Below are positions 7,430 to 16,617 of a stretch of DNA of 63,884 nt, in pieces. The position numbers were made by a program, and so were the translations under genes. The notes under the pieces were generated by a model. The model worked only from the letters and a program-made list of their open reading frames with translations, was not told the DNA's origin and ran no database searches. This DNA comes from DASRRB01 sp036732755 (lineage in GTDB: Bacteria > Planctomycetota > B15-G4 > SIAN01), in NCBI GenBank assembly GCA_036732755.1, contig DAINBU010000012.1, positions 1 to 63,884 of the forward strand. The letters are read 5' to 3'. Positions within the stretch are counted from its first letter, which is position 1. Every line of letters begins with the position of its first letter.

Positions 7430-8460
7430 CTCGGAAACTCCCGGACCCGCAGGTCCTCCGGCCACTCTCTCGGGTCGCCGCCCTTGCGGTCGCGTAAGGA
7501 GATCGACGTCATCGCCATCTTGTACGCTCCGTCGATCGCGCACGGAAAGTGTCCGTGCGTCGGATCGGGATCGACCTCGAACGGATTGGCGCCGAGCTGC
7601 TTCACGAAGCACGGCACCAGCGCGTCGCGGCATTGTCCGACGATCGATCGGACCCACGCGACGTCGCACGGCCGCGCGCCGGGCCCGCTCTCACCGCCGA
7701 CGATGAGCCAGTCGATCTCGCGCCCATACTTGATGCAGACGCGGCCGCCCTCGCGGAACCCAACCTCTTCGGCCGTGTTCGACGCGATCGTCCCGGCGTG
7801 GCCGATCCACGCGCATTGGAACTCGATCGGACCCAGCAGCGGCTCCGCGCTCACGAACCGCACCGCGGCCGGCGTGTCGAGCAGGATCGGGATCCGCGCG
7901 TCCGCCGTCGCCTGGTCCTCGCAGGAGACCCCGAGCCAGACGTTCCTGGTCGGGAAGCATCCCTCCCACTGCTCCTCGACGCACCATCCGTTCTCCTCGA
8001 TCAGCCGAATCCCGGCGTCGGAGATGTGCTTCGTCCGCCGACGTCGCGACTCCGCCCACGCGCGCATCCGCTCCGCGCGCTTCGTCAGAACCTGGAACGT
8101 GTGCTGCCGCGCGAGCGCCATCACGGCGAACACCTGGTCGATCTGATCGTCGGTAACCCACTCGCCGAACAGGTCCGTCATCGAGCAGACGAACACGCGG
8201 CGCGGCTTCCTCCACTTGAGCGGCTGCGCGAGGATCGACTCGTCGATGTAGTGCTCGGAGAGGCCGCGCTTGTCTCGCGCGTAGGGTAGGCCCGTCCCGC
8301 CGTTCGGCAGGCGTCGGCCGTTGAACGTCTCGGCGTAGCACGAGGCGCAGCCGGCGCTGACCTTCTCGCAGTGCCAGCCGACCTTGCCGTCGTCGAGCCG
8401 CCGCGCGCGTAGCGGCGTCCACGTGGCGTCGGTCCAGGCGATCGAGGTAGAGACACTCAT
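7426..8460 (-). CDS. Phage Gp37/Gp68-like protein (DUF5131)
   Basis: 344 residues starting MSVSTSIAWTDATWTPLRA. The family hallmarks are the IAWTDATW opening, the three-cysteine block CEKVSAGCASCYAE, the segment VFVCSMTDLFGEWV, the WLGVSCEDQ block, VSAEPLLGPI and WLIVGGESGPGARP. The CxxxxxxCxxCY arrangement resembles radical-SAM/SPL-type iron-sulfur ligands, but no biochemical role is established for the family. The ATG overlaps the stop of the gene behind it (ATGA). It is common in environmental phages. Confidence 0.9.
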   Translation of the reverse strand: MSVSTSIAWTDATWTPLRARRLDDGKVGWHCEKVSAGCASCYAETFNGRRLPNGGTGLPYARDKRGLSEHYIDESILAQPLKWRKPRRVFVCSMTDLFGEWVTDDQIDQVFAVMALARQHTFQVLTKRAERMRAWAESRRRRTKHISDAGIRLIEENGWCVEEQWEGCFPTRNVWLGVSCEDQATADARIPILLDTPAAVRFVSAEPLLGPIEFQCAWIGHAGTIASNTAEEVGFREGGRVCIKYGREIDWLIVGGESGPGARPCDVAWVRSIVGQCRDALVPCFVKQLGANPFEVDPDPTHGHFPCAIDGAYKMAMTSISLRDRKGGDPREWPEDLRVREFPR

Positions 8461-9164
8461 CGCGCGACCTCCTCCGTCGCCCGCACGACGCGCCCGCCGC
8501 GGATCTCCTCGACGGCGGCCGTCGCCGCGCCCGCCTCGATCGCCTTCTCCTCCGCGAGCGCGACGTGCTCGAGCCGAGCCCCGAGGGCGCGCGCGGCGGC
8601 GCGCGTCGTCAGCCCGCCCGGAGTCGCGCGCAGGAGCAGGACGTACGCGCGGCTCAGACCGCCCAGGTAGACGTCGAGCTTCATCCGGGGCTTCGGCTCA
8701 GCCGGCGCGCGCGGCCCGTCGAGGGGGCAGCCAGGCGGCGGCCGGTACGCGCGCGCTGCCGCGACGACGTGCTCGTTCGCGACGATCGTGGCCGCGAGGC
8801 CGCGCGGTGATCGGTTCACCGCGAGGCCGGACGCCAGGCCGGCGGGCAGCGCGCGCAGAAGCCCGGCGCTGATGTTCGCGTTCAGCGGGACCGACCGCGG
8901 GCGGAAGGCGACGGGCCCCAGCGCCCTCTTTGGCGGTCCCTCGCGCGCGAGGCGCGCGACGACCTCGGCCGTCGCCCGCTCGACCGCGCTGCGCTCGCCG
9001 TTCACGTACGCGCACCGCCGGCTGGACGCCGGGTACCAATTCACGACGCGGCCGCGGCCGACGCGCACCTGGAGGTGCCCGTTGCCGCGGTCGGTCGGCT
9101 CGAGCCCCAGGCGACGGAGATCCTCCGCCGCCTGGAGCACAGCCTGGTTCGTCGACGTCGGCAC
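8457..9164 (-). CDS. Hypothetical protein, 235 aa
   Basis: I place the start at GTG 9164 (VPTSTNQAVLQAAEDLRRLG), 7 bp after the previous gene's stop; the frame extending to 9215 would overlap that gene. The N-terminal ~60 residues (NQAVLQAAEDLRRLGL, then NGHLQVRVGRGRVVNWYPAS) resemble an HicA-type or double-stranded-RNA-binding-like alpha/beta fold often seen in phage proteins. The C-terminal ~70 residues (AYVLLLRATPGGLTTRAAA) look like a winged-helix segment. These are fold impressions only. Confidence 0.6.
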   Translation of the reverse strand: MPTSTNQAVLQAAEDLRRLGLEPTDRGNGHLQVRVGRGRVVNWYPASSRRCAYVNGERSAVERATAEVVARLAREGPPKRALGPVAFRPRSVPLNANISAGLLRALPAGLASGLAVNRSPRGLAATIVANEHVVAAARAYRPPPGCPLDGPRAPAEPKPRMKLDVYLGGLSRAYVLLLRATPGGLTTRAAARALGARLEHVALAEEKAIEAGAATAAVEEIRGGRVVRATEEVAR

Positions 9165-9171
9165 GGTCGCC

Positions 9172-9960
9172 CTACTCTTCGCCCTCGAGCACCGGCTCGC
9201 CCTGGAACACCGCAACGCCAGGCAGCGCCGCCGTCAGGATCGCGTGGATCTCTGCCTGGGCCGCGCTGACGGCCTCCTCGATCGCGTCCGCGTAAGGCCG
9301 CAGGGCGACCTTCTGCGCGTGGACGTCGAGGTAGACGCCGCAGGGGACCGCCGGCGCGATGTGGCGCAGGCCGTCGACCTGGTAGATCGGCGCGTTCGCA
9401 ACGAACATCTCGGGTATGTCGGCCGCCTGCTGGACGATCGCCTCGACCGATCGGCCGAGGCTCTCCCGCCCGTGCTCGGTCGTCGCCCCGCCGGCCTCGG
9501 TCCGCTTGAAGTCGACGCGCCGCAGCGCCGCGACGAGCGCGTCGGCGCCGACCGCCTGCAGGTCGAACCGCAGAAGCCGGATCGCCTCGGGCACGAACAT
9601 CCCGGTCGGCTCGCGGCGCAGCTTGCGCAGCGTTGCGAATCGATCCGTCTCGTGGGTCGGCATGAACGCGACCTCCGTTCGCTTCGCGCGGTCGAGCACG
9701 ACCCGCACGCCCTGGCTCCCTAGGCCGCCGCCGTGGAACACCTCCGGCGCCGTGCAGATGGCCTTGTCCTTCACGAGCGCGATCAGGTCGCCGAGCGACC
9801 GGATCACGTAGAACCGGCCGCGCGCCGGCTTCTCCTTCAGATCGACCGCCGTCCCGCTGCGCAGAGCGACGTGGTTCGGGAACCCGGGGACCTCGTGCAC
9901 CTGGACGTCGTTCGCCTTGTTCGCCAGCGCGACGAGCCTGTCTAGGAAGTCAGCGAGCAT
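9172..9960 (-). CDS. DUF2303/YfdQ-like phage protein (tentative)
   Basis: 262 residues from ATG 9960. It contains RFYVIRSLGDLIALVKDKA, HETDRFATLRKLRR and a C-terminal segment SVEAIVQQAADIPEMFV, which resemble the order of blocks in the phage DUF2303/YfdQ family. The resemblance is weak and no activity is known for that family. It overlaps the next upstream gene by 11 nt, so the two are probably expressed together. Confidence 0.5.
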   Translation of the reverse strand: MLADFLDRLVALANKANDVQVHEVPGFPNHVALRSGTAVDLKEKPARGRFYVIRSLGDLIALVKDKAICTAPEVFHGGGLGSQGVRVVLDRAKRTEVAFMPTHETDRFATLRKLRREPTGMFVPEAIRLLRFDLQAVGADALVAALRRVDFKRTEAGGATTEHGRESLGRSVEAIVQQAADIPEMFVANAPIYQVDGLRHIAPAVPCGVYLDVHAQKVALRPYADAIEEAVSAAQAEIHAILTAALPGVAVFQGEPVLEGEE

Positions 9961-10315
9961 CGCCCACCGCCTTCCTCGGGCCTTCCTTCTCGTCGAGCGT
10001 GAGCTGCCGCGCGTCGTCGGGCGATAGCTCGTTGAGGTAGAGCCCGCCGCGCTTCGAGATTGCGTTGTAGACGCGCGTCTTGCGGTCGGGGATCGTCTCC
10101 TTGATCACGAACTGCAGGTCGCAGCTCTCCATCTCGCCGTCCGGCGCCACGCTCGGGACGATCGTCGCCGTGAGCGTGATCTTCCGAGCCTCCTTCAGCG
10201 CGGGGCGGTCCTTGCAATCCGCCTCGCACCGCTTGATCGCCTCATCGAACGCCACGCCGATCCGACCCTCGTCGATCTTGGCGAGCGCTGCTACTCCGAA
10301 CTTCTCCAGGGCCAT
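9950..10315 (-). CDS. Hypothetical protein, 121 aa
   Basis: Starts MALEKFGVAALAKIDEGRIG. A predicted alpha/beta protein with the block CKDRPALKEARKITLTATIV followed by CDLQFVIKETIPDRKTRVY, a pattern seen in phage proteins next to DUF2303 genes. Function unknown. It overlaps the 262-residue gene by 11 nt. Confidence 0.65.
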   Translation of the reverse strand: MALEKFGVAALAKIDEGRIGVAFDEAIKRCEADCKDRPALKEARKITLTATIVPSVAPDGEMESCDLQFVIKETIPDRKTRVYNAISKRGGLYLNELSPDDARQLTLDEKEGPRKAVGDAR

Positions 10316-10345
10316 GCTTGCTGCGTTCCTTTCTCTACCGGGTTG

Positions 10346-10615
10346 CTAGGGGTGGCCGCGGTACAGCCCGCGGTCGTCTGCGAAGTTTCGAACGTTGGTC
10401 GCGTGTATCCCGTCGCTGGCGTGCTCCAGCGGGCCATCGCCGCGAATGATCGCCAGCGGCTCGCGGCACCACCAGGCCTCCCGCGCCAGCGCGCGCACGA
10501 CGTCGCCGATCGCGGCGCCGTCTGCGGTCGCAGCGCGGATCGCCTCGAGCGGGTCCGGCGCACGCGCGATCGCGCGGAGCTTCGCGATCGACACATGAGC
10601 AATGTCGTCGCTCAT
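10346..10615 (-). CDS. Hypothetical protein, 89 aa
   Basis: The ATG at 10615 overlaps the stop of the 230-residue gene (ATGA) and yields MSDDIAHVSIAKLRAIARAP. Helical N terminus, then a Trp-rich segment EAWWCREPLAIIRGDGPLEH. No family recognised. Frames extending upstream to 10783 are shadows. Confidence 0.65.
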   Translation of the reverse strand: MSDDIAHVSIAKLRAIARAPDPLEAIRAATADGAAIGDVVRALAREAWWCREPLAIIRGDGPLEHASDGIHATNVRNFADDRGLYRGHP

Positions 10616-11304
10616 GGTTTCCTCGGTGCCGGCGCAAGTTCGGCGACGAAGGACTCGAGGCGCTCGCGCGTCCACTCTCCGCCGTCGCGCGGGTCGACCG
10701 GGTAGATGGCCGTAAACGGCGCATCGATCAATGGGATCTTCGTTCTGCGAACTCGATCGATCCATTCTCCGGCCGTCTCGCACGGCACGTGCTTGAACCC
10801 GTGGCCGTGCTTCGGCTGCGCGGGCGGCTCTCCATCCGCATCATCCCCACCGAGACGCAGCCCCTGGATCGGCTTCGGGTCGGGCACGCGAAACGGCTTC
10901 GGCGGCACGGATGCACCTGGCCGCAGGACTCCGTCGAGCGTCTTGCGCCGCTCCTCGCCGGCGACGGCCATCGCCTTCGTCGCGAGCAGCTCCGCGCGCA
11001 TCGGGTCGCCGATCGAGACCGCAGCGATGAACGCCTCGACGCGGCCCTCGCGGCGAAATGTCGCGCCGAAGGCGAGCACGACGTCGGGCACGGCGAAGTT
11101 GTCGCGCGCGTCGCGCACGCGCTTCACGAAGAGGTCGAGCGCAGCCTTCGCGTCGCCCCAGCTCGCGTACGGCTCGAGCGGGTCCTTGCCGAGTCGCTCG
11201 ACGCGGCTCGGCTCGGTCGTCGCGAATCCTTGCGGCGTGTACTTCATGCGGCAGTCCTCGGTCGTTCGCAGGCTCCCGTCGCAGTCCTCGTCTAGCTCGC
11301 TCAT
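10612..11304 (-). CDS. Hypothetical protein, 230 aa
   Basis: The ATG at 11304 overlaps the UvrD-like stop (ATGA), giving MSELDEDCDGSLRTTEDCRM. Mixed helix/strand with a Pro-rich middle (PGASVPPKPFRVPDPKPIQG) that looks like a linker. Function unknown; its position directly behind the helicase suggests a replication or recombination accessory role. Confidence 0.65.
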   Translation of the reverse strand: MSELDEDCDGSLRTTEDCRMKYTPQGFATTEPSRVERLGKDPLEPYASWGDAKAALDLFVKRVRDARDNFAVPDVVLAFGATFRREGRVEAFIAAVSIGDPMRAELLATKAMAVAGEERRKTLDGVLRPGASVPPKPFRVPDPKPIQGLRLGGDDADGEPPAQPKHGHGFKHVPCETAGEWIDRVRRTKIPLIDAPFTAIYPVDPRDGGEWTRERLESFVAELAPAPRKP

Positions 11305-13833
11305 CTCTGCCACGGAACGCTCCTTCCTCCGCTGGGGGACAGTAGCGTGAGCGACCGGCGCGCACGCGTCATCCCGACGTAGAACACTCGCCGCACCGCG
11401 TCGCGGTGCTCGCCTCCCCGCACCCACTCGTCGGCGCCCGACGTCGACAGCTCGGGCGAGAGCAGGACGTGCGTCGCCTCCGCGCCCTTCGTCGAGTGCA
11501 CCGTCCCGGTCACGATCCGCGGCTCGTCGACGAGCGCGCGGGCGCCGCGCTTCTCGCAGACCGCGAGCGCGTACTCCAGGCGCGCGCGCCAGCTCTCCAG
11601 GAGACGATCCCCGAGCCAGCGCCAGGGCGCCGGGCTCATCATCGCCTCGCGCAGGGATCCGAGCGCAGCCGGCTCCAGGATCGCCTCGAGGTCCGTCGAC
11701 GTCGCCGGGAGCGGGTTTGCCAGCTTCGCGTCGTCGCGCGCTCGGGCCTGCAGGTGCTTCTTGCCCCCCTTGCGTAGCGCGCCCTCGGCCTCGACGGGCT
11801 CGAGGAACCGGAGGAGCTCCGGGAAGGTCCAAACCCGCACCCGGGACGGGTCGGTTCCGCCGAGCAGGTCGGGCCTCATCGGGCGGATCATCGAGACCAA
11901 CCGATCGGCGCCGCCGCGCAACGGGTTCCAGGCTCCATTTTTCGTGCGCCACGGGTTCCAGAACGGCGCCCCCCGCGCGCGCAGCGAGCGGATCGTCGCC
12001 TGCAGCATGTAGGCGCAGCTCGCGAGGACCATCGCCGTGTCGCCGTTCTCGGTCCGGCGCTCCAGCTCGTCGGCCACCCATTCGCCGTCGCCCAGGCCGC
12101 GCGAGAGGTAGCCGCCGCCGTTCATCGTCACGAGCTCGCCGTCGTCGTCGCGCGCGTGGTACTCGAAGTCGACCTCGGTCTCGCAGCGCCTGATCCAGGC
12201 GAGCGAGGCGTCCCGAACGACGCGGGGGACGCGGTAGCTCTGCGCGAGCACGCGCCAATCCTTCTCATCGATCGCGGGCTCGAGGAACCCGCGCGGCGCC
12301 GAGCCTCGCCACGAGTAAAGGCAGTTATGCGTGACGATCCCGTCGGCGACGTAGGTCACGTCGCGCTCGACCTCGAGCGAGTAGACCGGCCCTTCGAACT
12401 CATCCTCGATCTCGATCGATACGGGCAGCCACCGAACATCGCGACCGTTCGGCCACGTGACCGGGACGCACATCAGCTCTTCGATCAGGTTGCACGCCCT
12501 GACTCGAAAGATGGTGTTTCGGCCCTTCGGCCTAGGATTCGAGATCAGCGGCCATGCGACCTCGCGCCCGTGGCGCTTCAGGCATTCCTTCGCTCTGACC
12601 GTCAGGTCAATCTCAGCGAGCGCTCCGAAGACGCGTTCGATCGACTCGCGAGTCATGTGCCCCCGCGTCGATTCTGGACGCGGCTCGAAGCAAATGGTCG
12701 GCAGGCCGTACCTGGCGGCTACAGCCGATTCGATTTCGGACGCTCGAGCTCGCGAGTCGACGACCTCCAAGACCCAGATCGCGTCGGCTTTTTCTAGTCG
12801 CGCGCGCATCCAGAGGTGGAGGCCGCCGTCTGCGTTGAAGACCTGACACCAGCCGACTCGCCAGCGATCGCCGCGGCGCATGAGATACACGCAGCATCGG
12901 CCCTTCCTGCGAGCGTCCGGATTCCACCGAGCCACCCAGACGTGATCCGGAGTGCACTCCGTCGACGACAGGCCCACGGTCACGCGCAGCATCTCTCCCT
13001 CGTAGTGTCGTCGGGCGACATTGAATCGTCTCCCGGAGCTCGCGCGCGTGCTCCGCCCACGGCCGCAGATCGTCCCTTCGCGCGAGTCGAAGGATTGGAC
13101 GCGGTGTTTCTTGGGGTCGAGAAACTCGATCGGGACGGGCCCGGCCCCAACGACGTCAACCATCGTCCCGGCCGGCTGGCACTGCGCCGGGTCGCCCACT
13201 AGGACGATCCCATCCATCTCCTCGGCCCATTGTCGAACGAGAGCGAGTTCGAGCGGGGACCAGTCCTGCGTCTCGTCGAAGTACCCGGCGCTCGGCGAGC
13301 CGGCCGGCGAGACGCCGTCGCGTAGGCAGAGCTCCAGCAGGTCGGTGAAGTCGAGCAGCCCAGCCTTGCTCTTCCAGTCGCCCCACGCGGCGGCGAAGGC
13401 GCCGACGTCCTCCGGCCAGGCCTCTGGCGGGACCCTCCGCTGCCGGAGGTTTTCCATGCGCTCGACGCGCTCGTCCCCCGGAGCGCCCTTGCGCGGGTCG
13501 ACTGCGGCAGGCGCCTCGTCCGCCGAGTCGCGGGCCCCGGAGAGCGCCCAGTGGGGGTGGGCCTGGTTCCACTCGGCGAGCTGGTCCGCGACGAGCCTGG
13601 GGCGCCCCAGGGCGCGCCAGCAGAGCGCGTGCAGCGTCCCGACGTTCTCCTCGACGAGGCCGCCGAGGTCCCGCCCGGCGACCTCCCGGGCGGCCGCCCG
13701 GGTCAGCGACGCGACCACCACGCCGCTCGGTCCGAACTTGTCCACGCCCAGCCGGACCTGCTTCGAGAGATACGTCGTCTTCCCCGTTCCGTCGTCAAGG
13801 CGGCCCGACGACGCGGTATTCCTTGAGCGTCAT
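11301..13833 (-). CDS. UvrD/Rep-like SF1 helicase, frameshifted in Walker A, with intein
   Basis: A 3'-5' DNA helicase of the UvrD/Rep/PcrA type. Translation should start at ATG 13833, which overlaps the preceding stop (ATGA) and reads MTLKEYRVVGPP. The expected GTGKTTYLSKQV then follows in another frame, because about 7 extra bases (TGACGAC) sit inside the Walker A motif and create a TGA. The long frame resumes at 13745. Further motifs are intact: LTRAAAREV (Ia), GTLHALCW (Ib), YFDETQDWSPLE (II), LYSWRGS and QSYRVPRVV (III/IV), GTVHSTKGAEATHVLL (V) and FYVGMTRARRSL (VI). An intein interrupts it between VGDPAQ and CLYSWRGS. Possibilities are a true lesion, a consensus error, or +1 frameshifting at CCT-TGA, which would insert Asp-Asp into the P-loop. 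Confidence 0.85.
12324..13181 (-). mobile_element. Intein in the UvrD-like helicase, 286 aa
   Basis: A protein intron that begins with Cys (CQPAGTMVDVVGAGPVP, block A), has block B with STECTPDHVWVA, and ends with VYSLEVERDVTYVADGIVTH-N followed by Cys+1 (CLYSWRGS). All splice-junction residues (C1, TxDH, terminal HN, C+1) are present. It sits immediately after helicase motif II, in the strongly conserved VGDxxQ-x-xYxWRG region. There is no LAGLIDADG motif. The ~100-residue insertion between splicing blocks contains EIESAVAARYGLPTICFEPR and looks like the ExE...YGxPxxxF domain seen in some other inteins, whose role is not established. Confidence 0.92.
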
Positions 13834-14018
13834 CGGGCCGCCGTCTTTCCGCGCGGTTCGAGCCGCTCCGGATGCCTACTCGGGACGCCGAAGATGGCTA
13901 CGCGAAGTAGCGAGTTGGATACGAGATTCGCGCCCCCGCGCGCGACGCGTAGCCATATGGTTACTAGGCTACCAGCTTCCGTCGACGTAAGTCCGCCTAG
14001 AATATAGAGTTTCGCCAC
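13830..14018 (-). CDS. Small protein of atypical composition, 62 aa
   Basis: GTG at 14018 follows the primase stop by 4 bp with GGAAAG as ribosome site. The product begins VAKLYILGGLTSTEAGSLVT and could be a degenerate helix-turn-helix (TSTEAGSLVTIWLRVARGG). Codon use is visibly different from its neighbours (CTA, GTA, ATA, AGT, TAT), and the stretch is less GC-rich than the genome. Its stop overlaps the ATG of the UvrD-like gene, so it stays coupled to the operon. Confidence 0.55.
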   Translation of the reverse strand: MAKLYILGGLTSTEAGSLVTIWLRVARGGANLVSNSLLRVAIFGVPSRHPERLEPRGKTAAR

Positions 14019-14022
14019 GTAG

Positions 14023-15771
14023 TTACTTTCCGACCTCTGAGGGCTCCTCTGCGCTCTCGCGCGCACGGATAGGCGCGCGCGTGCGCGCGCGCGCGCGTTC
14101 CATATATGCGGCGGCGAAATCGACCCCTCCGACGCGCCAGACCGAGTACGACGTCATGCTCCCGTCGCGGGCCGCACTGGTCTTGCTCGGCGTCGCGCCG
14201 TACGTCCTGAGCCTCTGGGCCAGCGCCTTGCGCCCGAGCCGTTCCCCTCCGTGGAACGTGACCCAGCTCTGGAGCTCGGCGAGGAACAGGTAGACCCCAG
14301 TCTCGTCGGCCCACGGCCGGCGGGAGGCGACTGCGGCCTTCTTGTCGAGCGCCGGGGGGTTGTCCGCCAGGAAGGAACCGACCCACTCCTCAACCACGGC
14401 CTCGATCGTCGAGTCGCTCCCCAGGTCTCGGTCCTCGCAGGCCCGCAGGATCGCCTGGGCGATCGGACCCCACTCGTGCCCCTTGAACTGCCGGATCACC
14501 GCGAGGGACACGGCCGCCACGCGCGAGCGAAATCGCGACGGGAGGAGGATCGAGTCGACGTCGCCGAGGTCGATCTTCCCCTCGGGGAGCTCCAGCCGGA
14601 ACGCCGGGGGGTCCCCGAGGTAGCGGATCACGCGCAGAACCTTGAACCCGAGCAGCTTCGACAGGTCGACGTTCAGTCGGGCCCGCTCCTCCTCGACGGC
14701 CTGGGGCGTCGTCGGCTTCGGCTCCGAGACGACGTCGACGAGGCGCTCGTGGGCCTCGAGCCCGTCGACTCCGACGCGCGCGAGCGCGAGCCGATTCTCG
14801 TAGTAGTCGACCCGGAGCTTGTCCGGCAGGTGGTGCATCCGCCGGTGCGCGATCAGGAGGTCGACCGTGTCCTGCGGCGACCAGCCGGCGCGGGACGCCA
14901 TCGTCGCGAGGGCCAGGTCGTACTCGGACTGGCTCGGGAAGTCGGGCCGCTGCCGGGCCCATGTGCGGGCGAAGCGCGCGTCCATCGAGCGCAGCGTCTC
15001 TACCTTCGCGAGCGGCGGCTCGGCGTCGGGCCGGAGCACGAAGCGGTGCTTCGGCGACTCGCCCGCAGCCGGCCGGGCCGGCGCCTCCTCCGCCTGCCAC
15101 TCCTCGAAGTCGCTCGGGTTGAACTCGAGCGCCTCGGAGGCGTCGAGCCGGACCTTCTCGCCGTACTTGTGCGACGTCGTTCCCGGCGGCCTCAGCACGC
15201 GCGCGAGGTCCGCGGTCGGGTCGACCGTGAACCCCGACTGCCGCGCGATCTCTCGCTGCCATCCCTCGACGAGCCGACGAGCTCGCGCGCGCTCGGCGTC
15301 GTCCTCGAGGACCCACGGCTCCTTGAACCGCCACCAGGCGTGTATCCCGCCGCCGGTGAAGATTCGCCACGTCGGCCGAAGGGGGAGTAGGTCGAGCGCG
15401 CGATGGATCGCGGCCACGCTCTTCGGCAGCCCTGTCTTCTTTCGGCCGGGGCCGTCGACGTCGAGGTCGCACCACGCGCCCCCGATCGCGCGGGCCGTCG
15501 TCGCGAAGCCGCGAACGACGGTCAGGCTGATCCCGTTGTGGTGCCCGTGCTTCTCGTCCGAGCGCCGGATCGCCTCCTCGAGCGCGGCCTCGGGGTCCTG
15601 CAGCGCGACGCCGAAGTAGACGTCACCGTGCGGGTCGAGCGCGGCGCAGACCCCGGAGGCCTGCGCCGCGCTCTCGCACCACGTCGATCGCTTCGCCGAC
15701 CACACCACGATCCGCGAGCGCGGACCGACGGCGTCGGCGAAGAGGGATCCCAGGAAGGCGAGCGAGTCCAC
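14023..15771 (-). CDS. Archaeo-eukaryotic-type primase / PrimPol-like protein
   Basis: 582 residues from GTG 15771; the frame is open further upstream but that overlaps the 268-residue gene. AEP-superfamily signatures are visible: WCDLDVDGPG with the metal-binding D102/D104 pair (motif I), FTGGGIHAWWRF near residue 140-148 with the motif II His, and downstream LARVLRPPGTTSHKYG. The C-terminal half carries helical regions that may bind DNA or act with a helicase, and ends in a basic repeat RARARTRAPIRARE encoded by a (CG)n tract. It would make primers or extend DNA during phage replication and lies next to the SF2 helicase and UvrD genes. Confidence 0.8.
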   Translation of the reverse strand: MDSLAFLGSLFADAVGPRSRIVVWSAKRSTWCESAAQASGVCAALDPHGDVYFGVALQDPEAALEEAIRRSDEKHGHHNGISLTVVRGFATTARAIGGAWCDLDVDGPGRKKTGLPKSVAAIHRALDLLPLRPTWRIFTGGGIHAWWRFKEPWVLEDDAERARARRLVEGWQREIARQSGFTVDPTADLARVLRPPGTTSHKYGEKVRLDASEALEFNPSDFEEWQAEEAPARPAAGESPKHRFVLRPDAEPPLAKVETLRSMDARFARTWARQRPDFPSQSEYDLALATMASRAGWSPQDTVDLLIAHRRMHHLPDKLRVDYYENRLALARVGVDGLEAHERLVDVVSEPKPTTPQAVEEERARLNVDLSKLLGFKVLRVIRYLGDPPAFRLELPEGKIDLGDVDSILLPSRFRSRVAAVSLAVIRQFKGHEWGPIAQAILRACEDRDLGSDSTIEAVVEEWVGSFLADNPPALDKKAAVASRRPWADETGVYLFLAELQSWVTFHGGERLGRKALAQRLRTYGATPSKTSAARDGSMTSYSVWRVGGVDFAAAYMERARARTRAPIRARESAEEPSEVGK

Positions 15772-15800
15772 AGTGCGGTGCCGGCGGGAGGGCCGGCTCG

Positions 15801-16607
15801 CTAGTCGCCGATCACCAGGTCGTCCAGGTTCGTGACGGATGCAGCCGTGGGCGTCCCCTCGACGACGCGCACGTCCTCGGGACGCAGCGAGACCACGCGG
15901 CCCGTCGCGGCCTCGAGCGACCGCTTGAGCTCCGCGACGCGCTTCGCCGCGTCCGGCGCCAGGTCGCCGACGAACTCGAACACGATCTGCGAGTAGTCCT
16001 TGCCTGCGGCGTTCGTAACCTTCTGCAGCTTGAGCCGCGTCACGACGGCGTGGTAGACGCGGCCCGAGTCGATCAGGTCGAGCTGGTATCGCGTGAGGTT
16101 CTTGAGGCTCGCCGCCGGCACGTTCAGGTGGATCGGCAGGCGCGAGGACGGTCGGAACAGGAAGATACGCGCGACCTGGTTGCAGTCCTGGCCCTTCCCC
16201 CCCTTGCGGTCGCTGCGGAACTGTGACCATCGGCACGACGCGCACTCGTGGCGCCCGGGCGTGTTCTGGTCGAGCGACGGGTCGCCGAAGCCGATGAGCC
16301 CGTCGTGCGATTCGCAGTTCGGCGGCTGCTTGTCGCCGGCCCCGACCTCGTCGCGCCACCAGGCGCGCTGCCGACCCTTCACGAGCGCGAGCACTCCCTC
16401 GATCCCCTTCGGGTTTTCCTCGCCGGTGAGCGTGTTGATCGACCACACGGTCGCGCCGCCGGCGGGGACGCGAAGCTGCGTCAGGTTCCAGACGGTGGCG
16501 CCCTGGTTCTCGAACGCGTCGGCGAGCGCTTCGACGAGCCCGTCGGTCTTCGTGACCGCGTAGGCGTCCGCGGGGATCACCGCGAGCGCTTTGTTTTCTT
16601 CTGTCAT
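15801..16607 (-). CDS. Zinc-cysteine phage replication protein, candidate ssDNA-binding
   Basis: 268 residues from ATG 16607 with AGGAGAG upstream. It has a conserved arrangement seen in many phage genomes next to primases: KIPAGG-like LRVPAGGATVWSINTLTGEE, then GLIGFGDP, a Cys cluster (CASCRWSQFRSDRKGGKGQD, C), LFRPSSRLPIHLNVPAASL and a beta-rich C terminus. The family is generally annotated as hypothetical; its position and acidic tail (NLDDLVIGD) make an ssDNA-binding role plausible but unproven. Confidence 0.65.
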   Translation of the reverse strand: MTEENKALAVIPADAYAVTKTDGLVEALADAFENQGATVWNLTQLRVPAGGATVWSINTLTGEENPKGIEGVLALVKGRQRAWWRDEVGAGDKQPPNCESHDGLIGFGDPSLDQNTPGRHECASCRWSQFRSDRKGGKGQDCNQVARIFLFRPSSRLPIHLNVPAASLKNLTRYQLDLIDSGRVYHAVVTRLKLQKVTNAAGKDYSQIVFEFVGDLAPDAAKRVAELKRSLEAATGRVVSLRPEDVRVVEGTPTAASVTNLDDLVIGD

Positions 16608-16617
16608 GACTTCTCTC

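Noticed and set aside
14072..14098. (CG)n simple repeats here and near 33757 and 41888
   Set aside because: They encode RARARA stretches in protein tails and fit the genome's composition. Z-DNA or slippage roles are possible, but nothing in the context supports a function.
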